From Oscillospiraceae bacterium (GTDB lineage: Bacteria; Bacillota; Clostridia; Oscillospirales; QAMX01): a DNA stretch of 5,899 nt. Positions 1 to 5,580 of the stretch are shown piece by piece. The position numbers and the translations under genes are program-made. Location of the stretch: contig CACYBP010000238.1 in the NCBI GenBank assembly GCA_902772625.1, positions 1 through 5,899 of the forward strand, in the 5' to 3' direction. The notes under the pieces are model-generated. The model worked only from the letters and a program-made list of their open reading frames with translations. It was not told where the DNA came from and made no database searches. Numbering within the stretch: the stretch's first letter is position 1; each line of letters begins with the position of its first letter.

Positions 1-50
1 AAGGCCCAGCGGGGTTTGACGAAGAAGATTTCCAGGTCGGTGATTTTCAT
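1..50 (-). CDS. Enolase-superfamily (galactonate dehydratase-like) protein, N-terminal fragment
   Basis: Only the first 17 residues lie in the window (MKITDLEIFFVKPRWAF). The start is an ATG at 50-48, preceded by AGAAAGGAATAAACC, a plausible Shine-Dalgarno at normal distance and almost the same as the one before the dehydratase gene at 3069. An opening of MKIT followed by a short strand and PRW is typical of mandelate racemase-type dehydratases, especially the D-galactonate dehydratase group, which converts an aldonate to a 2-keto-3-deoxyaldonate using Mg2+. No catalytic residue is visible, so family membership rests on this short N-terminal signature. The gene is the last visible member of the minus-strand operon, 70 nt after the intact SDR, with a strong GC hairpin in the gap. 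If the call is right, the operon carries two different enolase-superfamily enzymes. Confidence 0.65.
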   Translation of the reverse strand, partial: MKITDLEIFFVKPRWA

Positions 51-89
51 GGTTTATTCCTTTCTTTTCGGGATCGTTTTCGGGAAAAT

Positions 90-111
90 CCGCGCGGGAC
101 CCCCCGCGCGG
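90..111 (-). terminator. GC-rich intercistronic hairpin, possible weak terminator or attenuator
   Basis: A perfect 9-bp inverted repeat (CCGCGCGGG at 90-98 and CCCGCGCGG at 103-111) encloses a 4-nt loop, starting 9 nt after the stop codon of the intact SDR. Read on the minus strand, the stem is followed by ATTTTCCCG, a uridine run of only four. Full termination is therefore uncertain. It may cause partial termination, or protect the 3' end of the upstream message and so lower expression of the downstream dehydratase gene. I see no promoter between the hairpin and the start codon at 50. Confidence 0.45.
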
Positions 112-120
112 CCATGCGTA

Positions 121-969
121 TCAGAAGAGCACCATGCCTCCGTCGGCGCGGATCGCGCAGCCGTTGAAGTGCTCGCCCAGGCGGGAGCAGAGGAAGACCG
201 TGAGGTTCCCCGTATCCGAGGGGAAGCCGAACCGGTATCCCGGAGAGACGAACTTTTTCTCCCGCTGGATCCTCTGGGTACGGATGGAATGGAGCTTGCC
301 CATGTCCGGGTTTTCGGTCTTGAATTCGATGCTCGTACCGCCGGGCAGGATGGTGTTGCAGGTGACGCCGTAGGGCCGGAAGGCCGCGGCGGTCTCCCGG
401 GTCAGCATCCCCACGCCTCCCTTGGAGGTGGCGTAGGCGAAATCAAAGCCGGTGGGGCGTTTGCTGTGCACCGAGCCCACGTTGACGATCCTCCCCTCTC
501 CCGATTCCTTCAGGTAGGGAAGGGCCGCCATCGACATGCGCAGATAGCTGATCAGATTGACGTCGATGACGTTTTTGAAGAGCTCGGAGCTGTATTCCAC
601 TATGTCGTAATTGGGCTGGTAGGCGGCGTTGTTGACCAGGATATCGATGCCGCCCATCTTTTCCGCGGCGAAGGCCACCACCTTCCCGGCCGATTCCGGC
701 CTGGAAAGGTCGATGCCTATGGTATAGGCCTTTCCGCCCCGGGATTCGATCAGGGCGCGGGTCTCCTCGGCCATGGTCATATTGCTGTTGCCCACGATCA
801 CCACCGAGGCGCCCGCCTCGGCCAGGCGGATGCTGATCCCCTTGCCGATGCCCTTGCCGCCGCCGGTGACCACGGCGCGTTTTCCCTCCAGCGCACGGCA
901 GGTCTCCCCGGTCTCGGGGATCTCCATCGTGACCAGAGCCGGTCTTTCCAGATAATTGATCTCGGCCAT
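121..969 (-). CDS. SDR-family NAD(P)-dependent oxidoreductase, catalytically intact
   Basis: A classical short-chain dehydrogenase/reductase of 282 residues. The ATG at 969 is chosen over the in-frame TTG one codon upstream because GGAGGAG sits 5 nt before it. Visible motifs are: TGGGKGIG at about 35-42 (the TGxxxGxG cofactor loop); NNAA at 113-116; and the full catalytic tetrad Asn138, Ser166, Tyr179 and Lys183 (YATSK). The C-terminus ends with a GxxxxADGG element typical of classical SDRs. About 28 residues precede the Rossmann core, which is longer than usual. After the second strand there is a Gly-Asn instead of the Asp that usually marks NAD preference, so the cofactor is unclear. The likely role is oxidation of a hydroxyl on a sugar or sugar acid (inference from neighbours). 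The ATG overlaps the stop of the upstream degenerate SDR by one base (TGATG), so the two are probably translated together. SDR families with similar motifs have many substrates, and nothing here names the substrate. Confidence 0.9.
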   Translation of the reverse strand: MAEINYLERPALVTMEIPETGETCRALEGKRAVVTGGGKGIGKGISIRLAEAGASVVIVGNSNMTMAEETRALIESRGGKAYTIGIDLSRPESAGKVVAFAAEKMGGIDILVNNAAYQPNYDIVEYSSELFKNVIDVNLISYLRMSMAALPYLKESGEGRIVNVGSVHSKRPTGFDFAYATSKGGVGMLTRETAAAFRPYGVTCNTILPGGTSIEFKTENPDMGKLHSIRTQRIQREKKFVSPGYRFGFPSDTGNLTVFLCSRLGEHFNGCAIRADGGMVLF

Positions 970-1664
970 CAAAGCTCCTCCTCTCTGATGGGGTCGTAAG
1001 CCCGGTCAAAGTAATAAGAGAGCAGTCCGCCGTCGATCCGGAGATCGGCACCGTTGACCAGACGCGCGCCGTCCGAGAGGAAATACTCCACCGCGCCGAA
1101 GGCGTCGCGGGCGGTGACGCGGCCCTTGACCGGAGCCTTGGTCTCCACGTCGTAATAGGCCCGGATCAGATCGGAATCGAAGACCGCGTCCTCCTTCTCC
1201 GACGGGGCGAGCTTGAGCATGTTGGCCCGCACGCCGTAATTGCCGAAGTAGAGTGAAAGCTCCTTCATCATCATCTGCAGGGCGCCCTGGATCATGGCGT
1301 AGGCGGGGATAGAGCCGGTGGGCTTGTCGGCGGCCAGCGATCCGAGGATCAGGATGCCGCCCTTTCCCGTTTCGGCCATCTTCGCGCCGAAGTGCTTTGC
1401 CAGAAGGAAGGCCGCGCCGAGCTTTTCCTCCACCTCGCGGGCGATGCGGTCGGCGTCGCCGCCGGCAAGGGGCTCGCGCAGGGAGGAATATTCCGTGAGA
1501 AGGAGAAGATCGGGAGTGCCGGCCGTCTTCACCAGAGCCTTGACCTCCTCGCGGGAGGCGGGCTCCTTCGGAAAGACAGTCACCTCGTGCCCCGCCTCGC
1601 GCAGGAGCGACGCGAGCTCCTCCGCAAGCGGATGCGACCGGTCGGATATCAGGATCTTAGCCAT
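969..1664 (-). CDS. Degenerate SDR-fold protein, likely non-catalytic partner of the downstream SDR
   Basis: A 231-residue SDR-like protein starting at ATG 1664, with AGGGA a few nucleotides upstream. An in-frame TTG seven codons earlier is less likely. The fold is recognisable: MAKILIS as the first strand; the segment ILGSLAADKPTG; Tyr122 lying 13 residues after Ser109 as in active SDRs; and VNGADLRIDGG near the C-terminus. Key residues are missing. The glycine-rich cofactor loop is replaced by SDRSHPLAEE at 7-16. The NNAG block is replaced by LLLTEYSS at 54-61. The active-site Lys is Gln126 (YAMIQ), and no Asn is seen at the tetrad position. Frame and codon use look intact, so this is a maintained gene and not a pseudogene. 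It shares PTG in the active-site loop and the DGG tail with its neighbour, suggesting a duplicated pair. Its last codons (EEEL) supply the Shine-Dalgarno of the next gene. A structural or regulatory subunit of an SDR heteromer is the best guess. Confidence 0.85.
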   Translation of the reverse strand: MAKILISDRSHPLAEELASLLREAGHEVTVFPKEPASREEVKALVKTAGTPDLLLLTEYSSLREPLAGGDADRIAREVEEKLGAAFLLAKHFGAKMAETGKGGILILGSLAADKPTGSIPAYAMIQGALQMMMKELSLYFGNYGVRANMLKLAPSEKEDAVFDSDLIRAYYDVETKAPVKGRVTARDAFGAVEYFLSDGARLVNGADLRIDGGLLSYYFDRAYDPIREEEL

Positions 1665-1683
1665 AAAGTCCCTGCTTTCTGTC

Positions 1684-1703
1684 AAAAAACCGGAACCGGT
1701 TTT
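1684..1703 (-). terminator. Short palindrome plus T-run between dehydratase and SDR genes
   Basis: Arms AAAACCGG (1686-1693) and CCGGTTTT (1696-1703) form a perfect 8-bp inverted repeat with a 2-nt centre. It starts one base after the dehydratase stop codon on the minus strand and runs into six Ts (1689-1684). This has the layout of a weak intrinsic terminator. The GC core is only about 3-4 bp once a loop is allowed, so read-through into the SDR genes is expected. It could instead be a DNA palindrome bound by a regulator, because the ACCGG core also occurs in the inverted repeat at 5455-5481. Confidence 0.35.
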
Positions 1704-1704
1704 C

Positions 1705-3069
1705 TTACGACCAGGTGCGGTCGTGGGTCGGGTCGTCGTTATAAAGATCGGTGGGCTCCCACATGCCGGGCACCTCGGGGTGCACGAACTTCGCCAGCAC
1801 CTCGTCGTTCAGGGTCTCGATGCCGAGGCCCGGACGTTCGGGCACCGTGATGAAGCCGTTCTGCACCAGAGGCTTCGGAAGTCCGTCGTCGTAGATGTCA
1901 TTCCATTCGGGGTGATCCACCGAGTGGAATTCCAGAGCGGTGAAGTTTTCGCTGACCGCCGCGGCGTGCACCGCCGCCAGGCAGCCGATGGGGCTTTCGG
2001 CCATATGGATCGCCATGGCGACGCCGTTGTCTGCGGCCATGTCGCTGATCTTCTTGGTCTCCAGGATGCCGCCGGTGGACAGCACGTCGGGATGGATCAC
2101 GGCCACGCCCTGCACGTCGAAGAGGGGCTTGAAGCCCTCCTTCAGATAGACGTCCTCGCCGGTGCAGATGGGGACGGTGGTGCTTCTTCTGAGGATGGCG
2201 TACTGATCGGCTCTCTGCCAGGGGATCAGGTCCTCCGCCCAGGCCAGGTTGTATTTTTCGATCCGGCGGCAGAGCTTGATGCAGTCCTCAAGGCCCAGGT
2301 GGCCGAAATGGTCGATGGCCAGGGGGATCTCGTAGCCCACGGTCTCGCGCACGTCGTGCACGTATTCCTCCAGAACGTCCAGGCCCTTTTCGGTGACGTG
2401 GATGCCGGTGAGGGGATGCGGGATGTTCTGCAGGTCGTAGGCACGGTGCTTCCAGAAGCGCAGGGCTTCTCCGTCGCCCGCTTCTCTGGCCTTGCGGATC
2501 ATCTCGTAGACCTTGCCCTGCTGCTCCATATATCCGAGAGGTGCCGAGACGGTGCCGGGGACGCCCGAGAGGATCCCCAGTCCCAGATCCATCTTCAGGA
2601 AGGTGTAGCCCATCTCCATTCTCTTTTTCAGGGCGTTGCCCATGTCTTTGCCGGTGTGCTTGCCGTCCACGTCGGTGTCACAGTACATGCGGATCTTGTC
2701 GCGGAATTTGCCGCCCAGAAGCTTATAGACCGGAAGTCCGTAGGCCTTGCCCGCGAGATCCCAGAGCGCCACCTCCACGCCGGAGACGCCGCCCGCCTGA
2801 CGGGCCGGGCCGCCGAACTGCTTGATGCGGCGGAAGAGACGGTCCACGTCGCAGGGGTTTTCGCCGATCAGAAGCCTTTTCAGCTGGAGCGCGTACTGCT
2901 TGCTGGCGCCGTCGCGCACCTCGCCGTAGCCCACCAGTCCCTGATTGGTGTAGATCTTCATCAGGATGCAGTGCATCGGAATCCCCGTGACGTTCACGAA
3001 GCGCATGTCCGTAATGCGGAGATCGGAGGGGTTGGAAAAGCTTGAAATGTTGCCGAGAATGCCTTCCAT
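1705..3069 (-). CDS. Mandelate racemase/muconate lactonizing-type enolase-superfamily protein, putative sugar-acid dehydratase
   Basis: A 454-residue enolase-superfamily enzyme. The start is ATG 3069 with AAGGAAA about 8 nt upstream. The N-terminal capping domain covers about 17-135, including GLVGYGE, and is followed by the TIM barrel. Three Mg2+ ligands are readable at strand ends: Asp253 (AIDHFG), Glu279 (WAEDLIPW) and Glu305 (TGEDVY). Asp328 (HPD) and His355 (AIHMAESP) form the His-Asp dyad that acts as general base in the mandelate racemase group. The second-strand motif is Lys159-Met-Asp161 instead of the KxK of mandelate racemase. This pattern fits an acid-sugar dehydratase that abstracts the alpha proton of an aldonate and yields a 2-keto-3-deoxy acid. 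The protein is longer than the usual 380-410 residues, because of a 16-residue N-terminal extension and a long segment between about 163 and 245. The substrate is unknown. It follows the RraA-like gene by 57 nt and precedes the SDR pair by 40 nt, supporting one pathway operon. Confidence 0.88.
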   Translation of the reverse strand: MEGILGNISSFSNPSDLRITDMRFVNVTGIPMHCILMKIYTNQGLVGYGEVRDGASKQYALQLKRLLIGENPCDVDRLFRRIKQFGGPARQAGGVSGVEVALWDLAGKAYGLPVYKLLGGKFRDKIRMYCDTDVDGKHTGKDMGNALKKRMEMGYTFLKMDLGLGILSGVPGTVSAPLGYMEQQGKVYEMIRKAREAGDGEALRFWKHRAYDLQNIPHPLTGIHVTEKGLDVLEEYVHDVRETVGYEIPLAIDHFGHLGLEDCIKLCRRIEKYNLAWAEDLIPWQRADQYAILRRSTTVPICTGEDVYLKEGFKPLFDVQGVAVIHPDVLSTGGILETKKISDMAADNGVAMAIHMAESPIGCLAAVHAAAVSENFTALEFHSVDHPEWNDIYDDGLPKPLVQNGFITVPERPGLGIETLNDEVLAKFVHPEVPGMWEPTDLYNDDPTHDRTWS

Positions 3070-3126
3070 ACGTATTTCCTTTCTTTTTTCGCCCGGAGGC
3101 GTTTGTTGTTTCTGACGCAGCGCAGC

Positions 3127-4026
3127 TCAGAGAATGACGTCGGTGCCGCCCTCGCTTCTCTTCTTCGCGTCCTCCAGCTCCTCCTCCCAGGTGAGGTGGC
3201 GGTAGCCTTCGGTCTCGGGAGATTTCGCGAACCAGTCCACGAAGTCCAGCATCATGGGATAGGTCCAGGCGGTGTCGATCTGAGCGGTGGAATAAGTCCC
3301 CTCGCGGAGCCTGGTGAAGCCGAACACGTCGCGGATATGGGACTTTTCGGCCCGGGTGACCACAGCCTCGGCCAGGTGCGGCGGGATGAAGAGCACGCCC
3401 GAGATGGTGGCCATGACCACGTCGCCCGGCAGACACGTGGCGTTTCCGATGCGGGTGGCGGCGTTGAAGCCGGTCAGGACCACGTCGCCGATACCGGTGG
3501 GATCGCAGCCGCGGTGCAGGACCTGAAGCTCCTTGATCTTCACGATCTGCTCCATGTCCCGGATGCCGCCCCAGATCACCGCGCCGCCCCTCTTGGTGCG
3601 GTTGGCGATGGCGGTGGAAAGGTTTCCGCCCACGTAGGTGCCCTGGAAGATCTTGTCAAAAAGATCCACCACGATCACGTCATCCTCCACCAGCGTGTCG
3701 ATGACCCACTGGTTGTAGGTGCCGTGTCTGCCCTCCTGCTCCCGGCCGAAGTTCAGGGTGTAGTTGTGCAGATCGGGACGGGTGGGAACGAGGGTGGTGG
3801 TCACGGCTCTGCCCACCATGGTCTTTCCGGGGTTGGTCTGCTGGAAGCCGCCCTGGAACTGGTATTTATACCCCTGGCTCCAGAGATAGCCCCAGGCCTC
3901 CTCCAGCGTGATCCGGCGGATCCTTTCCAGCACCTGATCCGGCACCTTCGGACGCCCGTCGGGGAATCTTTCCCCTTTCCACTCGGGGGTCAGCTGGATG
4001 ATGTCTTCACGGCAGTTGAAATGCAT
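3127..4026 (-). CDS. RraA-family protein (HMG aldolase/oxaloacetate decarboxylase fold)
   Basis: A 299-residue protein starting at ATG 4026, with a strong GGGAGGT 7 nt upstream. It is the first gene of the operon. The RraA fold signature is clear at about 129-161: a GGNL loop (133-136), then an Ala- and Gly-rich helix and strand, then GGIRD. Arg156 and Asp157 are the Arg-Asp pair that in 4-hydroxy-4-methyl-2-oxoglutarate aldolases contacts substrate and the divalent metal. A PGD element follows at 200-202, then SGVLFIPP. Most RraA and HMG aldolase proteins have about 160-240 residues. This one has extra N-terminal (about 1-65) and C-terminal (after about 240) segments. The acidic residues usual in the (A)DxDG stretch are replaced by ATISG (206-210). 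Given the neighbouring sugar-acid dehydratases, an aldolase or decarboxylase role on a 2-keto acid is more likely than control of RNase E, but this is inference. Confidence 0.85.
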   Translation of the reverse strand: MHFNCREDIIQLTPEWKGERFPDGRPKVPDQVLERIRRITLEEAWGYLWSQGYKYQFQGGFQQTNPGKTMVGRAVTTTLVPTRPDLHNYTLNFGREQEGRHGTYNQWVIDTLVEDDVIVVDLFDKIFQGTYVGGNLSTAIANRTKRGGAVIWGGIRDMEQIVKIKELQVLHRGCDPTGIGDVVLTGFNAATRIGNATCLPGDVVMATISGVLFIPPHLAEAVVTRAEKSHIRDVFGFTRLREGTYSTAQIDTAWTYPMMLDFVDWFAKSPETEGYRHLTWEEELEDAKKRSEGGTDVIL

Positions 4027-4060
4027 GATCGTACCTCCCTGACTTTATTTGATTGCTTTC

Positions 4061-4089
4061 ATCATACCCGGGAAGGAGGCTTCTGTCAA
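4061..4089 (-). promoter_or_regulatory. Near-consensus promoter of the RraA-dehydratase-SDR operon
   Basis: On the minus strand, TTGACA (4089-4084) is followed by a 17-nt spacer and TATGAT (4066-4061). That is a perfect -35, optimal spacing, and one mismatch in the -10. Transcription should begin near 4054, about 28 nt before the ATG at 4026. The leader is too short for a riboswitch. So strong a core promoter implies that control comes from a repressor or from catabolite regulation and not from a weak promoter. Confidence 0.85.
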
Positions 4090-4093
4090 GACA

Positions 4094-4117
4094 TATTCTG
4101 TGAACATTTTACGAATA
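4094..4117. promoter_or_regulatory. Imperfect inverted repeat just upstream of the operon -35
   Basis: TATTC (minus strand 4117-4113) and GAATA (4098-4094) form 5-bp inverted half-sites separated by 14 nt, with little symmetry between them. The element lies 4 bp upstream of the -35 hexamer in an AT-rich stretch. It could be an activator site or an UP-like element. The match is short and may be chance. Confidence 0.2.
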
Positions 4118-4303
4118 CCGCCCTTTTTTTCGCCGGTCTCACGGGCAATATTTCTTCCCCCCATGCGTCCGAAGGTCTTCTTCCTTTGGGGAAGGGACGT
4201 GCTGCAAGAGGCGCGCACCGCGCGGAGCGGGCCTTGCCGACGCCGACGGGGGAAGGCATGCCGGGAGCGTGCCTCTTTCCGGAGCTTTTCGGCGTGGAAC
4301 GCC
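4118..4303. other. Intergenic stretch with no recognisable gene
   Basis: This GC-rich spacer lies between the Gfo/Idh terminator and the operon promoter. Open frames cross it on both strands, but they have no Shine-Dalgarno, carry low-complexity Arg/Pro/Ala-rich sequence and run through the promoter or terminator. A short inverted repeat (GCCTT at 4231-4235 and AAGGC at 4253-4257) has no T-run. I see no RNA gene, repeat array or mobile-element end. Confidence 0.5.
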
Positions 4304-4336
4304 AAAAAAAGGCCGGGCGCCGCACGGGGCGCCCGG
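4304..4336 (-). terminator. Rho-independent terminator of the Gfo/Idh/MocA gene
   Basis: A perfect 9-bp GC stem (CCGGGCGCC at 4313-4321 and GGCGCCCGG at 4328-4336) has a 6-nt loop. On the minus strand it is followed by two Cs and then seven Ts (4310-4304). It begins 33 nt after the stop codon at 4369. It should separate the Gfo/Idh transcript from the downstream operon, which has its own promoter. Confidence 0.88.
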
Positions 4337-4368
4337 TCTCTCTTCTCTTTTGACGCGGGATCGCTTTA

Positions 4369-5427
4369 TCAGATCGCGACTTCTTTTCCGAGATCGGAGG
4401 AATCGTAAAGGGCCTGCATGATCTCGGAGGAATGGATGATCTTGTGGATATCGGCGCGGTTGGGCTTGCCGGAGCGGACGCAGTCCAGGAAGGAGTCGAT
4501 CTCCAGTTCGTACATATTCCGGATCTCGAAATCCGGGCGGTATTCCACCAGGGCGCCGTGCTCGGCGGTGTAGAGGGTGAAATGTCCGCCGTAATCCAGA
4601 CGCACCCCGGCCTTGTCGCCCATGAAGTCGATGAACATCTCGTTCTTGCCGATGTTCTGGGCCCAGGCGCCGTTCAGCGAGATCACCGGCCCTTCGGTGC
4701 GGACCACGCCCACCACCGAATCGTCCACGTCATAGGTGCCTTCGTAATCCGGGGGACCCGCCCACATATTCTTATAGGTATAGCTCCGCATATCCTTGCC
4801 GAGCTTGGAGAAGGCGGTGCCGCTGACGGTCAGGGGCTTCGGATCGCCCACGCAGTAGAGGATCAAATCGATGAAATGCACGCCCCAGTCGATCAGGGCG
4901 CCGCCGCCGGCGATGGCTTTCGTCGTAAAGGCGCCGCCGAGACCGGGGATCGAGCGGTGGTTTCTGAAGGAGGCGTAGACGTGATAGACCTCGCCGAGTC
5001 TCCCCTCCTCGATGTAATCCCGGATGCGGGTCACGCTGTCGTGGAAGCGGTTGCACACGCCGATATTGAGGATCCTGCCGGTCTTGTCGCAGGCCTTCAG
5101 CATTCTTTCGGCCTCCGAGAGGATGCGCGCCGCGGGCTTTTCGCACAGCACGTTCTTCCCCGCCTCCAGGGCGTCCACCGCGATCACCGAGTGCATGAAA
5201 TTGGGGGTGCAGACCGAAACCGCCTCCACCTCGGGATCGGCGAGGATCTCGTGATAATCGGCGACCGCTCTGCCCACGCCGTATTTTTCCACGGCGGCCT
5301 CAGCGCGTTCGGGGAGGATATCGCAGAAGTATTTGATCTCCGCCTTTTCGTTTTTCATATACGCAGGGATGTGCGCGGAATTCGCAATGTTGCCGCAGCC
5401 GATCACCGCGACCTTGATCTTTTCCAT
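4369..5427 (-). CDS. Gfo/Idh/MocA-family NAD(P)-dependent oxidoreductase
   Basis: A 352-residue sugar or inositol dehydrogenase-type protein. The ATG at 5427 is chosen because it is preceded by GGAAAGGATGGAGA and places the Rossmann strand right at the N-terminus (MEKIKVAVIGCGNIA). An upstream in-frame start near 5469 would overlap the promoter. Motifs are: GxGxxA at 10-15; Asp36 after the second strand, consistent with NAD; CTPN at 73-76; and EKP at 96-98 with the catalytic Lys97. In the C-terminal domain, GGGALIDWGVH carries Asp180 and His184, the usual catalytic or substrate-binding pair. The stretch RNHRSIPG before it is typical of a subgroup acting on glycosides or free sugars. Length is normal for the family. 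It is divergently transcribed from a sugar isomerase/epimerase-like gene, a common pairing for oxidation followed by isomerisation of a sugar. The substrate is unknown. Confidence 0.93.
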   Translation of the reverse strand: MEKIKVAVIGCGNIANSAHIPAYMKNEKAEIKYFCDILPERAEAAVEKYGVGRAVADYHEILADPEVEAVSVCTPNFMHSVIAVDALEAGKNVLCEKPAARILSEAERMLKACDKTGRILNIGVCNRFHDSVTRIRDYIEEGRLGEVYHVYASFRNHRSIPGLGGAFTTKAIAGGGALIDWGVHFIDLILYCVGDPKPLTVSGTAFSKLGKDMRSYTYKNMWAGPPDYEGTYDVDDSVVGVVRTEGPVISLNGAWAQNIGKNEMFIDFMGDKAGVRLDYGGHFTLYTAEHGALVEYRPDFEIRNMYELEIDSFLDCVRSGKPNRADIHKIIHSSEIMQALYDSSDLGKEVAI

Positions 5428-5454
5428 ATGTCTCCATCCTTTCCTGTGTCTGAT

Positions 5455-5481
5455 TCCGGTATCCATCATAGCAAAACCGGA
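5455..5481. promoter_or_regulatory. Candidate operator: inverted repeat flanking the Gfo/Idh -10
   Basis: TCCGGT (5455-5460) and ACCGGA (5476-5481) are exact inverted 6-mers separated by 15 nt. The gap contains the -10 hexamer of the Gfo/Idh promoter, and the proximal half-site covers the expected transcription start near 5458. Centre-to-centre spacing is 21 bp, two helical turns, which suits a dimeric repressor. CCGG cores are not rare in GC-rich DNA, so this is suggestive only. Confidence 0.35.
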
Positions 5482-5493
5482 GAAAAATGTAAA
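5465..5493 (-). promoter_or_regulatory. Promoter of the Gfo/Idh/MocA gene
   Basis: On the minus strand, TTTACA (5493-5488), a 17-nt spacer and TATGAT (5470-5465) each differ by one base from the sigma-70/sigma-A consensus. Predicted transcription starts near 5458, about 31 nt before the ATG. The -10 is the same hexamer as in the RraA operon promoter. Confidence 0.8.
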
Positions 5494-5501
5494 GAGCGCG
5501 G

Positions 5502-5530
5502 TTGCGAAAAATAAAGGCTTGTGCTAAAAT
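5502..5530 (+). promoter_or_regulatory. Divergent promoter of the TIM-barrel isomerase gene
   Basis: TTGCGA (5502-5507), a 17-nt spacer and TAAAAT (5525-5530), with TGC directly before the -10, which makes an extended -10. The -35 elements of this and the opposing promoter are only 8 bp apart, so one bound regulator could affect both. Transcription should start near 5537, giving a leader of about 44 nt. Confidence 0.7.
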
Positions 5531-5544
5531 AGGCGTGAAATAAG

Positions 5545-5560
5545 GCCGGTCCCCTCCGGC
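5545..5560 (+). other. Small leader hairpin before the isomerase Shine-Dalgarno
   Basis: GCCGG (5545-5549) and CCGGC (5556-5560) pair perfectly around a 6-nt loop, ending 6 nt before GGGAGG. The hairpin lies in the short 5' leader and might modulate ribosome access. It has no T-run and is too small for a known riboswitch. Confidence 0.3.
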
Positions 5561-5580
5561 TGCCCTGGGAGGTAATCGCC

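Noticed and set aside
16..999. Plus-strand open frame (327 codons) opposite the intact SDR
   Set aside because: It is antisense to a gene with a complete catalytic tetrad and crosses the 90-111 hairpin; no ribosome site.
1318..3045. Long plus-strand open frame (575 codons) antisense to the dehydratase gene
   Set aside because: It lies opposite a protein with complete enolase-superfamily motifs, has no Shine-Dalgarno, and its translation is His/Val/Gly/Ala-rich with no domain, as expected of antisense frames in GC-rich genes.
4027..4060. Riboswitch or leader RNA before the RraA-like gene
   Set aside because: The predicted leader is only about 28 nt, too short for a structured sensor.
4045..4305. 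Short minus-strand frame upstream of the RraA-like gene
   Set aside because: It covers the -35 and -10 of the operon promoter, so it would not be translated from that transcript, and its Arg/Lys-rich product has no visible domain.
3103..4353. Plus-strand open frame (416 codons) antisense to the RraA-like gene
   Set aside because: It runs through the operon promoter and into the opposite-strand terminator, without a ribosome site or recognisable fold.
4432..5514. Plus-strand open frame (360 codons) antisense to the Gfo/Idh gene
   Set aside because: It has a mirror-type composition and ends inside the divergent promoter region. The minus-strand gene has all family motifs and its own promoter and terminator.
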